Shown: positions 45,584 through 57,000 of the stretch, piece after piece
How positions within the stretch are numbered: position 1 is the stretch's first letter
Layout of the letters: each line of letters begins with the position of its first letter
Source of the DNA: Craterostigma plantagineum
Taxonomy: Eukaryota > Streptophyta > Magnoliopsida > Lamiales > Linderniaceae
Assembly: GCA_027422505.1 (NCBI GenBank)
Contig: JAPQWV010000647.1
Coordinates: forward strand, 186,001 to 250,000
Reading direction: 5' to 3'
DNA: 64,000 nt
Translations under genes and position numbers: made by a program
The notes under the pieces: generated by a model
Seen by the model: the letters and a program-made list of their open reading frames with translations, nothing else
The model's database searches: none
What the model was told of the DNA's origin: nothing

Positions 45584-45703
45584 TTCATATACTTAGACGT
45601 TATATTGACCATAGATCGAATTGCTTAATTTATAGATCTAACGTTATTACAATTACATTGTCCATCAAAACTCTCTAACACACATGGACCAAAAAGGTCA
45701 ACA
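45584..45703 (-). repeat. SIRE-B outer LTR, first 120 bp
   Basis: Starts TGTTGACC at 45703 beside the target copy CCAAC and matches the first 120 bp of the internal LTR almost perfectly. It then jumps to the 36-bp string that follows ORF3, so the rest of this LTR and the first internal region are deleted. Confidence 0.87.
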
Positions 45704-46478
45704 CCAACATTGGAAGATATGCTCAGAGCATGTGTGCTCAATTTCAAAGGGAACTGGAGCCGATACCTCCCATTAATCGAGTTCTCATATAATAACTACT
45801 ATCACGCGACGATTAGAATTGCTCCCTATGAGACCTTATATGGACGCAAGTGCAGATCTCCAATCCATTGGGATGAAATTGAAGAACAGGCGATATTTGG
45901 CCAAGACATGGTGCGGAATGACGGAAGCCATCGCAATAATACGAGAAAGAATGCAAACCGCATAGAGTAGATAAAAAAGTTATGCAGACCAAAGACGCCG
46001 ACCATTGGAATTCTAAGTCGATGATCGGGTTTACAAAAGTATCGCCGACGAAGGGCGTAGAGCGGTTTGGGAAGAAGGACAAGTTGAGCCCCAGGTATAT
46101 AGGACCATTCCGTATACTTAGAAGAGTTGGCGAAGTAGCCTATCAACTTGAACTGAATTCATTAGCTCAAGTGCACGATGTTTTCCATATATCGACGCTA
46201 CGAAAGTACGTCGCAGATCCCAGTCACGTGCTCAATAATGAGGCTCTTCACCGACAAATGAAGCCGGATTTAAGTTATGAAGAAAGACCAATAGAAATAT
46301 TGGTGCACGAAGCTAAGCGACTGCGGAACAAGGAAATACCATTAGTAAGAGTTTTATGGCAAAATCAATCCACGGAAGAAGCTACATGGATACGATAGGA
46401 CAACATGAGAAGCCGATATCCTGAGCTATTTCTCCCCACCTGATTTCGGGGGCGAAATCCTTTTTAAGGGTGGAAGGA
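45704..46478 (+). pseudogene. pol: Tekay-C integrase, second fragment, and polypurine tract
   Basis: Resumes after the CCAAC duplication with [21 protein letters not shown], then IEFSYNNYYHATI, YGRKCRSPIHW and after frame changes SPTKGVERFGKK, KLSPRYIGPFRILRRVGEVAYQLE, VHDVFHISTLRKYVADPSHV. The chromodomain-like end reads YEERPIEIL, VRVLWQNQSTEEATW. A stop replaces the expected ERE. The tract AAGGGTGGAAGGA precedes the LTR. Same family group as Tekay-A, but a distinct lineage by its LTR. Confidence 0.87.
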
Positions 46479-46915
46479 TGTAATACCCGAGGCCTGTATG
46501 TTAGTCGGCCAATAGATTTGTACGCATGTTATATGGCTTATATGTTACATGACACATGCCTTGCGATTTTATAAGTGATTTTTGGATTATGTGCTTATGT
46601 GGTTTTATGAATTTGGTGACATCTACTTAAATAGAAACTTTCGAAAATCCAGAATAAAAGGAACTGAGGTAATAATTTTGGGTAACGACATGAATTTGGA
46701 CTATAGTTATAATTGGGCTAGAATTGAATTTCCACCTTAGGCCTAAATCACGAGAGATAAACTCTAGAAACAAAGTTCCCTAAAATATGGGAAACTCACA
46801 TTAACCTAAGGTCTCATCACCATACCTTGGATAAAAATATCTATCCAAAAACCTTTTTATCTCTCAAACTCATTTAGTAAGAAACCATCTAAACTTAAGT
46901 AAAAGAAGGAGTGGT
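46479..46915 (+). repeat. Tekay-C 3' LTR, truncated
   Basis: Starts TGTAATACCCGAGG after the purine tract and runs 437 bp before it is cut by the minus-strand LTR of Tekay-D (GAGTGG followed by TGTGGCG). It is not closely similar to the other LTRs here. No ORF. Confidence 0.85.
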
Positions 46916-49667
46916 TGTGGCGCACTTTCTAATCGTAATTAGTGGCGGATTTTCGCAACGTAAGTCGCGGAAGACCCGTCTAACAAAAACGTTTTCCTAA
47001 ATAAAATATATTACAACAAAAATCGTCTACAGGGTCATCACTATACACGGGCCGTGGCCCCAAAATGGCAAAATACCAAAAACCCTAATGTAATACCTGT
47101 AAAATTTAATTACGGGATTTACGATCTAATGAGCTGTGAAAATGTTTAATTAGTAACCTTGTGGGATTAATTAAATAAAGAAGCTAATACTTTGAGTGAA
47201 AATTTTATTATAGCAGAGTAACCTTACGGCATCGATTGTGATACGATGCTTCTTCCTGATTTATGTCTTTAAGTGACTTATATATGTTTATAAGATTTCA
47301 TGATATATGCTTTACAGTATTATATATGTGTGTTACGTGATACATGACTTAGGTGATGATATTAAGACTTAGAAAGAATTAGCTAATATTTATATGTAGT
47401 ATGGACTAGTTCGGTCGGTTGGAATCAAGAACCACGATTCGATGGATTATGGCAAGGATAGGAATCGACAGAATTCAAGATTTATAAAGAGAACATTCGC
47501 TGAACAGTTAGGGTTCGATCGGGCGATTGTAGTGTAATTTTGTTAGTTATTTAGACTGAAATCGGATGATAGTATATAGTTCAATTTGGAATCGGCCGAA
47601 TGTGAGTGTAGATACTTAGATGATTTTGGAGAAAGTGATTCGGTCGATACAATGTATAGATACACATATATGTGTATATATATTTACAAACTAATTGTCG
47701 CCAAACAAATGAAAGTGGAGTCGGTCGATATATTTGGATGATCAAACTAAAACTAAAATCGGCCGATCTCAACGTAGGGATTCGAGTAATGATTACAACT
47801 TTAGCAAGAGATTAGAAACTCTAGTAGCTACCGTACATGTAATAAACAAATATATATACATAGTATTAAGAGAAATGATTTTATAAAGTAATAAATATTT
47901 GATGTGAGGAAAGGAGAGTTTTACTTAACTCATGAGGAAAAACACGTCAGCTAATCTAGTAGGTAATTCTTACACAACTTTCCAAGCTCTAATATTTATC
48001 TACTAGATCAAAAGTCATCTATAGAATAACTCCTCATAAGCTAAGAACGTATTGAGTAGAAGGGAAAGAAGAACAAAAACAGAAAAAAAAAACCAGACTT
48101 GAGCAAGATCAAATTCAGATAGTGAGGCAGCCCTTAGCAAATCATTAGACATAAGGAAGGTAGAAATCTTATTTATGACATATAAGTTCAGTTATAATTA
48201 CATCATCTTAAATTTACAGAAATTTTCAGATATAGGGTCGAAAACCCTAAGTTTCTGGAATTTGAACTTGATGCTAACGTGCTATTTGTATTATCCAGGC
48301 TGAGGTAAGAAAAAAAAAATGGTAGACATGGGATGACAATTTGAATAGGAGTAGAATTATTAAGTTATGATAAATCTACGGGTATGATGGATAGTTGAAA
48401 AACCTTATTACCGAGATAATATATGAATTAATAATAACATCGTGTGAAATCATGTTCAGGTGAGAGAGATTCGCAAAAATGAATGAATTACGAGGGTATG
48501 AGACGAATAAATCAACATAGGGTGGATTGAATATGCTATGAATCAATGATGGATGAACTTTCGAGCACCTTAGTATTAATTGTTATTAATTTGTATATTC
48601 TGTGGTATAAACCTTGTGCCTAGGATACTAGAAATAATATTTTAATCAAGCTTAGAGATGGTACAAACTGTGATAACCTTTGTATGTAGGAAATGATTTT
48701 CGGTTAAATTTCGAAGCTAACTTAGTTTAGTAAGAATGATTTCGAAATCTTAGTGTAATATTTTAATCTCGAGATTCCATGTCGAAATATTGTATATTAT
48801 TATAACAAAGCTCGAGATCTTTGTTTGTATTATGTCAAAAGTCCATGTTGATGTTAACTTTGAAATTTGTGTAATATCTCGAGATCATTGTCGAGATTCT
48901 ATGATCCATAAGTGTATGTCGAGATTTATATTTAACCCACGCTCGAGAATTGCCTTCGACATTGATGTCCTTATATGCAATCTCGGAAATACATATCGAG
49001 ATCTATCTAATATTATATATCAAAATCTATGTTGGTATCGACATCTTGGTGCATTATTTAAAATGTCGAACTCGTATATACATATCGAAATCCATTTGTA
49101 GGTACATGCCGAGATTATAATTCATGCCGAGATTTAAGTCACTATACAATTCGAGATTCTCATGAATTTCAAAATGATATCTTTTCAATTTAGGTCAAGT
49201 TCGAAACTTTAGGGTTTCGAAATTTATAGAAATCAAAACTAGGGTTTTCGAACTAAGCTACTTTCGTATAACTGTAATTAGACTAACAAACCCTAATTTT
49301 ATATGTCTCTATACTTAGGGTTTGAAGATTAGCGACTTACCCAAAAAGCTAATAGCTAGGGATACCAGGTAAGTGGAAATCGCAACTACAACACATAATT
49401 GTATGTACATGAAATTATGTGTTATATGCTTTTATGATTTTATGTGACTTCTATGAATTTATGTGATCTTACGTGAATTATTTACATTATATGATGACAT
49501 GACGTGCATATTCATGGCATGAGCATATGCACGCACGACTAGTATGAGAGTCAGGGAAATTGCGTGCATGATTATAAGATCGCTTGAGAGCGATGTATAT
49601 TTGCCGATATAGGCATTTGTGTCGACTTAATGATGAGTCACGGCTCCTCTATGCTACCTAAATATAT

Positions 49668-49838
49668 ATTACGGCGATTCACGAGGCCGACTGACTGATT
49701 CACGAGAGGCAGGTAAATAAATATATTACAGCGATTCACGAGGCCGACTGCCTGATTCACGAGACGCAGGTAAATACATATATATTACGGCGATTCACGA
49801 GGCCGACTGCCTGATTCACGAGAGGCAGGTAAATACCC
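49668..49838 (+). repeat. Three tandem copies of a 57-59 bp unit in Tekay-E
   Basis: Each unit contains GCGATTCACGAGGCCGACTG and CTGATTCACGAGAGGCAGG; starts of the first string are at 49674, 49731 and 49790. Each unit has GATTCACGAG twice. A looser repeat with CATTGGGATTGAAAGGC follows at 49930-50115. Confidence 0.88.
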
Positions 49839-50242
49839 CATAGCGGAAGATGCAACCTGGAGGATGCGACTCGAGGGAATGAGCGGCACCGAGGGAACCT
49901 CGAGTGTTGGCGACCTCGTAGTAGGCTACCAGTGAGAAGCGCCCGCGTGTCAGACCGCATTGGGATGGAAAGGCGCCTTAGGGTTAAACGAAATTTGTGT
50001 GCCCGGGTTAGGCTCTCAATGGGAACGCATTTGGATTGAAAGGCACTATTAGCCTCTCAGTGTGGACCACATTGGGATTGAAAGGCACCATAGGGTTTAG
50101 CACAGATTGAGTACTCGGGTTTAGCCTCGAAAGGGCCCAAATATAAAGTCAAGGAACGAGAAAGATGTGAGAAGTAGATAGCATTGGCGCGAATGCCTTC
50201 GCTATTTAGGTCACGTGCATTGCATGCATGATTTTCACTTAC

Positions 50243-50259
50243 TGAGCTTTATAAGCTCA
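50243..50259 (+). other. LTR hairpin, Tekay-E
   Basis: TGAGCTT-TAT-AAGCTCA, a perfect 7-bp stem in the same position relative to GTGTTGTAGG as in the other Tekay LTRs. Confidence 0.6.
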
Positions 50260-50713
50260 TTCCACGTTTTTATGTGTTGTAGGACCCCGCGATCACGGTA
50301 CGTGATCATTTACACGGCGAGGACAACTTTTGAAGCTTCCGGGGGCTTTTGAGAAGGAAGTGTGTGCATGGATGCGACCTCGTTGAGGCCCAGTAGATAA
50401 ATTTATTTTGACCCGCATACGCGCTTTCCTATGTAAATAGGACCCATGATAATTTGTAGGAACCGTTACGAGTCCTTTTTATAAAAGGAAAAATTTTATA
50501 TGAAATTTCGTACGATCTATTCCATTATTAGGACATTAGTCGCATAGACTAGTTAAGAAAGTAGTGGTGAAAGGCGGGGCGCCACACCTAACGTCGCTCC
50601 ACAGGTCGCATCCATGTAAGTCCCGCCCTCAAAAGTCCGTGGAGCACCGCCGTCAGCCCGCCTCAGCCACGACGCTCATCAGTGTCGTGCTCGATACCTA
50701 CAACACGTAAACC

Positions 50714-50729
50714 CTGAGCCCATGCTCAG
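50714..50729 (-). other. LTR hairpin, Tekay-D
   Basis: CTGAGC-ATGG-GCTCAG on the minus strand, a perfect 6-bp stem followed by GGTTTACGTGTTGTAGG. Confidence 0.6.
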
Positions 50730-51418
50730 TTGGTGAAATACGCATGTATGCAACGTGCCCTTGATCCCATCCCATACACCTCACAATATGCACACTCGAC
50801 TCTCCCTTTTCTATCACCACTCATCACGTCTCAACTCACCTAGACCCCACGCCTAATCCTACAGGATTACCGTTTGCACCTCAGGTGTCGCTCACGCACC
50901 CGAGTAGACGAGTGGTTCACCCCCGTCTCCCGCTAATCCCGACGGGTTTGCACCTCAGTACCCGAGTAGACGAGTGGCTCACCCTTGTCTCCCGCCTCAA
51001 CCGTTTTGCACCTCCGGTCCTGAGTAGACGAGTTGCTCACGCCCGTCTCCCGCCGTCTACACTCTAAGATGGTTTGCACCTCAGATGTCGCTCACGCACC
51101 TGAGTAGACGAGTCGCTCACGCTCGTCTCCCATCTCACTGACCTCTTACCTAATACCCTAATACTCACCCCAACTTTACCTCAACTCGCACCCCGCTCAT
51201 CGCCGTAAGCAAAACGTTACTGTTTTATACGGTGCTCGACTTCTCCCTGACGTGATATGCAGGTGCAGTACAGATAATGTACATATAACGTGACATGCAT
51301 GTACGATATAAATAATGTACATATGACGTGCAACAATTATAAAGCACGTAAAACCCCAGTCATATAATTCACCGAATTCACATAAGCACATAGTCATCAA
51401 AACACATAATCACGTTAC

Positions 51419-51594
51419 ACATATATTCACATAAATGGGTTACGTGTCGTAGATGAAAGTTTCGCCTACAAAACGCATCCACATATATTCACATAAAAGG
51501 GTTACATGTCGTAGATGAAAGTTTCACCTACAAAACGCATCCACATATATTCACATAAAAGGGTTACGTGTCGTAGATGAAAGTTTCACCTACC
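51419..51594 (-). repeat. Three tandem copies of a 62-bp unit in Tekay-D LTR
   Basis: ATATATTCACATAAA recurs at 51421, 51483 and 51545, a strict 62-bp period, with the copies differing at only a few positions. Confidence 0.9.
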
Positions 51595-53319
51595 TGTCGT
51601 ACAAGCTAACTGCACTTACTATCTTGCCTTGTGGTATTCCTATCGTTCGACCCTTGGACAGAAATATTGAAATGTTAGTACGCTTTCTAACTTAAAGGAA
51701 TATTATATAATTTTGACTTGGCTATATGAAGTACTAAAACCCTAAGTCGCCCGACTAGGGATCTATGTTCTCTATGCATCTAAGTTCGCCCGATCTGTAT
51801 TACTCATGGCAAGGGTTAGGACCATTTATATTTCCTTTATAAGCTAAGATTCGTCCGATCCATCAATCCTTCAAATAGTCCGATTATACTATACATGGGA
51901 GAAGGTTTTACTCGATTTCTTCAAGCTCTAAAATTGCCCGATTGGTGTCACACCCACATGTATGAGTTTCGCCCGATTCACTGTAGGTTTCGCCGAGTTC
52001 TATCCATCATCATTTCGCCCGATTGAAGGTGTTTCTAAGTCAAATCGCCGAGGCTTATTTGAGGTGTAAATTGCCCGATTTGCATGGCAAATCGCCGAGT
52101 TCCTTTAGGTGATGACAAATCGCCCGATTCGCCGAGTTCTCAGTTGGTTCTTTGATTCGCCCGATTCATGCATGTGTTAAGTTCTCCAATTGCCCGATTT
52201 GTGGTGTGGAATCGCAGAGGTCTTCATTAGGTCGTCAAGTCGCCCGAACATTTGTGGAGTTTACCATTCGCCCGACCAAGTTGGAGGCTTAGTTTCGCCG
52301 TGCCATGACGTCATTCCTTATTGACAGCCCGATTTGTGGTAGCAAAAGTAGAATTCGTTGAGCTCATTTATCCCTCCAAATCGGCCGATTTATGCATCAA
52401 TTCCTTGCTTTCGCCGAGAGTTTGTTCCATACACCAATCGCCCGATTCTAGGTCTTGTTTAACTTAGTCGCCCGATTTTACTTAACACCAATCGCCCGAT
52501 TCGTTCATAGGGTTTGCTAACTACGATCAAATTCACTTCGAGCTGCCTTCTCCTTCAAAATCTAATTCTCTACTCACCATCCTTTCCAGGTATAATTCTA
52601 AGCAGTCACGTTTGGATAAGTTACATATGAAACCCTAAAATTACTAACTAACTTAAAAGTCGAAATCCTCCGTAGAAATTATCCTAATCTAGGAAACTGA
52701 TACTCCTTAACTCCATTTTATCCTTATGTTACGTAAAGTGCTACATATAAGAATTAGAAATTAATTTACAAGCTATAGATAAAATAAAGCCATACCTTCT
52801 TAATTAGAATTCTTGTCTTTGATCTATGCTCCTTTCCTCTACCTTCGTTGTTGTTGGAGTTCTTTCCTTTACTTAGGGTTTTTACTTAAATGAACTCATA
52901 CAATCGAATAGCTTAACCCCTAGATAAACTTCAAGTTACTAAAAGTAGAGTTGATGGGACATGTCACATGAGGTAACGTGGCTTTCCTTATGTTTAAGCA
53001 ACTAGTCCTTATCGTATAACACTTGGGCCTAAGTCCTAATTTAGATATAGCCCAATTGAGTTTAGAATTCACACTTTATTCCTATTAGTACCATATAAAA
53101 TTCGAGTTTCCCATATCTAATGATTTATTAATACTTTCTCTACCAAAACGAGAATTATATATCTCATATTAAATTATTCTAAGTTCTATTTTAATTTCCT
53201 ATCCGGTCAGTAATCCTAGTAGCATATAAGCACATAGGCATATAACCTTAAATCGTATAAACACATATTTTGCACATAAATTCACAGATTAGCATGTTCA
53301 TAAAATTCGGGGTATTACA

Positions 53320-53650
53320 TCCTCCCCCCTCCCTTAAAAGAATTTTGCCCCCGAAATTCGTCGACGGGTGAACTCGGGGTAACGACCTATTTTGCATCCC
53401 AAGTAATTTCCTTACTTGATCAAATTTTGTTAACTTACACAACTTACTTCACGTAAGTTGGTGATAAGCTTCAGAATTTCGAATTACTTCGGTATTAGAA
53501 TCAATTTTAGATTCGAAATTAATCGTGTAAACAAGTGATGCAAAAATCACTTGATCTAAACGTGGGTATACGTTAGATATAACCTACCAGTGACCATCGT
53601 TGGGTTTGGTTCCTCCTCCTCATTAGTTAACGCGAATACGTTAGTATACG
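53320..53650 (-). other. Tekay-D purine tract and decayed internal end
   Basis: The minus strand reads AAGGGAGGGGGGAGGA before the LTR, preceded by the usual TTTCGGGGGCAAAATTC. Upstream sequence is too decayed to read. A 17-bp string GATGCAAAAATCACTTG occurs at about 53538 and again at about 53654, at the edge of the LINE, and TATACGTTAGAT occurs twice between them. Confidence 0.65.
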
Positions 53651-55830
53651 TTAGATGCAAAAATCACTTGCTTGCATAGTTAGGACCGCACTCAGGCATG
53701 AGTCGAGAGGCAGCCCCATCGCAATAGGGCCCCGTGGGAATCTCTCCAAAAGCGACGTAGGCAACAGCCAGGGATCCTTCCACAGCCAAAATGTGGAGCC
53801 ATCCCCAATGCGAAACGTGATCATAGATTTGATCACCGGGCGCAACTGCATCAGTTTCCTCCAGCTCCAAGCATCATTCGCCGAGACCCGTAGGTCCCAT
53901 AGCGAACGAGAGTGCAACCGCGTCCTATAGAGCCATTCGACCCAAATTGAGTCTGGTGTCCTGGTAAGTACGCTCCATAAGTGCTTAAGCAAAAGGACCT
54001 TGTTGTCAACCGATATAGAGTGTAGTCCCAATCCCCCCTTAGCTACAGGTAGGCATAAAACCTCCCATGCCACCTTAGCTGAAGTGGCTCCCCACAGAAA
54101 CTTCCTAAAGCGCGTTTCCAAAGAGCGGACAATGCCTTTAGGCAACAAGAACATACCCGACCAGTACGCGTGAGGTGCCTGCAAGACCGACTTAACCAGC
54201 TGTAGTCGACCTGCATAAGATAACGAGCGATTGAGCCATGCACCCAACCGCTGATCCACTCTCTGGAGAAGTGGTGCACAGTCGCCAATCGTCAGTCTAG
54301 TAGTAATAAGAGGCACTCCCAAGTAACGCACCGGTAGTTGGCCCACACGATAGCCCATGATCGCCTGAATTGGTGTCGTCAATCCCTCAGCCCACCTCGA
54401 GAGGTACATCTCACTTTTGTCCGGATTAGGGAGCAATCCTGACAAGCGTGCAAACTCATCCAACGCCTTCTTCAACACCCCAACCGAAGCAGTGTCAGCA
54501 TGGCTGAAGAGAAGAAGATCATCCGCGAACGCCAACGACACCAAGCCCATCGTTTCACAACGCCAATGGTATTTGAATCGCGGCTCCTCCACAATACAAG
54601 CCTTGAGCAGCCCATAGAGTACCTCCATTACCAGGGTAAAGAGATAGGGAGAAATGGGGTCCCCCTGTCGAATACCTTTCTTGCCCGGGAAAAACCCGAC
54701 CACCTGGCCATTCAAGTTAATCGAAAACGCCGTCATTGTCAGGCATGCTCGGAGCCAATGTAAGTAGGATGAAAACCCATGGCCCCAAGGACGGACAACA
54801 GAAAATCCCACTCAACCTTGTTGTACGCCTTGGCTAAGTCAATCTTGAACATAGCTCGAGGCGGACGGCCCTTGGACTTGTAGCCAAGGCACAGCTCCTG
54901 TGCCAGTAAGACGTTATCGCTAATCCGTCGCCCTGGGATGAAAGCCGTCTGTGAGCCATCGACCAACATAGAGAGGTGCCTTTTTTGGCGATTGGCCAAG
55001 ATCTTAGATATCACCTTGTAGACCACGTTGCAACATGATATGGGTCTAAAATCCATTGCACGCCGGGGTGTATCTTGCTTGGGTATCAATGTGATGATGG
55101 TGCTGTTCAGTCCCTTCAGCAGTCTCCCTGTTGCGAAGAAATCTCGGACCGCCTTCACCACATCATCTCCCACAATTCCCCAAGCAGCACGAAAAAACGC
55201 GACCGTATAGCCGTCAGGTCCTGGGGCTTTCTCGTCCCCCATAGAGAAAAGCGCCTCACGAACTTCCGTGGCAGTCACCATAGTGATCATAGAGGCTGCG
55301 TCTGTTGGAGAAAGCGTACGCATCACAGCTCTCTGAACATCAGCAGGAAGGATCGGCGATGAGTGGGCCGATTGGCCCAATAAGGTCTTGTAGAACCCAA
55401 TCAGCTAGCCCTCTACCTGATCCGGTTCTTCGAGAAGATCACCGGTAGCCTTCTCAAGGGTGCAGATGTGGTTAGCCGATCGGCGCATGGCCACCCTACG
55501 AAAGAAGTAGGATGTGCACTGGTCACCATCCTTCAGCAATGCAAGTTTCGCCCGCTGCGATAATGCCGATTGCTCCACCTCCACCGCTTTGGCATATAGC
55601 GCCCGACACAGTCTTTCCAACTCGTAGAAAGGGTCCTCCGCAGGGAACCGTGATGCAAACTCCTGCGCAATATCAAGGAAGTGCTTCGCCTCTGTGACAT
55701 TCGCCGTCAAATCTCCCTTCGCTTGTCGCAACCTCAGCAAGGCAGGCTTCAACATCTTCAGCCGCCGCACCAATACAAACATAGGATAGCCATACAAAGT
55801 AGTATTCCATACATTCTGAACAGTGCCCAA
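53651..55830 (-). pseudogene. L1-type LINE reverse transcriptase, frameshifted
   Basis: Three frames make one plant L1 ORF2 RT. 55830-55405 is the linker between endonuclease and RT (ALLKDGDQCTSYFFRRV). 55380-54739 begins RT (GDEKAPGPDGYT, LNSTIITLIPK, FRPISCCNVVYKVISKIL, AFIPGRRISDN, FKIDLAKAYNKVEWDFL). 54811-53651 continues with GIRQGDPISPYLF, the catalytic FADDLLLF at residues 95-98, LGVPL, and the W-rich region after RT (WSWRKLMQLRP, STFWLWKDPWL). The C-terminal end, any poly(A) tail and the 3' UTR are not seen. Inactive. Confidence 0.88.
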
Positions 55831-56076
55831 GAAGGCGGGTCCTTCGTCAGAAAGTTATCAAAGCGAAAAGTTGCCTTATACTGCCGCGTCATAGTAGCCC
55901 CCAAGAACACAGGCGAGTGGTCTGAGGTCGCAGGCAGACCACACCTGCAAATGGTGTCTGTAAACTGGGCAAACCACTGAGGGTTGCCTAGTATCCGATC
56001 CAGTCGCCGCCAGACCCCGCATCTGCCCGCTGCTGATTATACCAAGTGAAAACCGGGCCTAGTGTCGGGATCTTCA

Positions 56077-56280
56077 TCAAATCAGCTTCCACCAAGCACG
56101 CCTAAAACTCCTCCATGTCCAACCTAGGGGCGAGCCACCACGTCCCTCACCCGTGTTCAAAAGAGCATTGAAGTCCCCCATTACTATCCATGCATCCGCC
56201 ACACGAGTTGCTGACAGAGTAATCAGTTCCTCCCATAAGGGCAGCCTATCCTCCCTCCTAGATTTCCCATGCATCGAGAA
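56077..56280 (-). pseudogene. L1-type LINE endonuclease fragment
   Basis: A short frame with WIVMGDFNALLN, the GDFN motif of AP endonucleases, followed by the EGRGGSP string common in plant L1 elements. The first half of the endonuclease and ORF1 are missing: at about 56280 the LINE meets the RT of Cop-X. The part 55831-56076 between this and the RT holds out-of-frame remnants. Confidence 0.8.
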
Positions 56281-57000
56281 GCTGCTTAACCTGAAGGCCT
56301 AAGAAGAAGCTTCGTTCTCCCATCATACTCATTTCGAATTTCTGCTTCATTAGATCTCCAAAGTTCCTGCACATTCTTGCATCTGTCGAGCCGAAAATGA
56401 TGTCGTCGAGGTAAATCTATACCAGCATAATGTCAGAACCGTCCTTCTTGATAAAAAGAGTCGTGTTGATATTCCCTTTTGTGAATCCAGAGGCTCTGGG
56501 AGCTTGTTTAAGTCCATATAGAGCTTGTACCAGGCTCTGAGAGCTTGTTTAAGTCCATATAGAGCTTTATCGAGTCTGTAGACGTGGTCTTGGAATTGTT
56601 CGCTCACAAAAACTTCAGGCTGAGATACAAAAACTTCCTCCTTCAGAATTCCGTTGAGGAATGCAGTTTTGACATCCATCTGGTAGACTGTGAAGTTTTT
56701 GTGTGCTGCGAAAGCTAAGAAAATCCTGATGGCTTCAAATCTTGCGACTGGAGCATAAGTCTCATCATAATCGATTCCTTCATGTTGATTGTATTCTTTT
56801 GCTACCAGCCAAGCTTTGTTCCGTATTACAATTCCTTGCTCGTCCTTTTATTTCTTAAAAACCCATTTAATACCTCTGATAGTTTTCCCAGCTGGTCTTG
56901 GCACCAGGTGCCAGACTTTCAGCCTTTCAAACTGACTGATTTCCTCCTGCATAGCGATTATCCTATCCGGGTCGGCAAGGGCTTCAGCTACTTTGCTGGG
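56281..57000 (-). pseudogene. pol: Cop-X reverse transcriptase, partial
   Basis: Contains [17 protein letters not shown], then [15 protein letters not shown] and, in other frames, YVDD-type YLDDIIFGS and FEMSMMGE. A 41-bp direct duplication at 56499-56580 (string GAGCTTGTTTAAGTCCATAT twice) disturbs the KQAPRAWY region. It is cut near 56290 at the LINE. RNase H is absent. Confidence 0.82.

Larger units (their letters stand above)
37385..45703 (-). mobile_element. SIRE-B: rearranged sirevirus with three LTR pieces and a third ORF
   Basis: Outer ends are intact: the minus-strand LTR start (TGTTGACC) is at 45703, the LTR end (TATCTTCA) at 37385, and CCAAC is duplicated at 37380-37384 and 45704-45708. 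Between them the order on the minus strand is: first about 120 bp of an LTR, 3' non-coding region with purine tracts, an LTR (first about 990 bp), gag end and pol, ORF3, then an LTR whose middle part is inverted and whose end is normal. The pattern fits an LTR-internal-LTR-internal-LTR tandem that later suffered deletions. It is close in sequence to SIRE-A. Confidence 0.88.
47089..50586 (+). repeat. Tekay-E solo LTR (3498 bp)
   Basis: Runs from TGTAATACCTG to GCGCCACA and is flanked by the duplicated target CCTAA (47084-47088 and 50587-50591), with no internal region. That is the product of recombination between the two LTRs of one element. It carries TCGGNCGA motifs at 47405-47770, TCGAGATT motifs at 48770-49190, tandem repeats at 49668-49838, and the shared hairpin at 50243-50259. 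Confidence 0.93.
46916..53319 (-). repeat. Tekay-D 3' LTR, interrupted by a solo LTR
   Basis: On the minus strand it starts TGTAATACCCC at 53319 and ends CGCCACA at 46916; without the inserted solo LTR it is about 2.9 kb. Its end region is recognisably like the end of the Tekay-A LTR (GGATTTCCGCAAC-type string and AGACGGG). It has a four-copy repeat with GAGTAGACGAG at 50902, 50964, 51022 and 51102, a hairpin at 50714-50729, three 62-bp tandem copies at 51419-51594, and an array of TCGCCCGATT motifs at 51740-52510. Confidence 0.87.

Noticed and set aside
50885..51140. CRISPR-like spaced repeats
   Set aside because: Unit spacing varies (62, 58, 80 bp), the spacers are related to each other, and the region is inside a plant LTR; it is a minisatellite.
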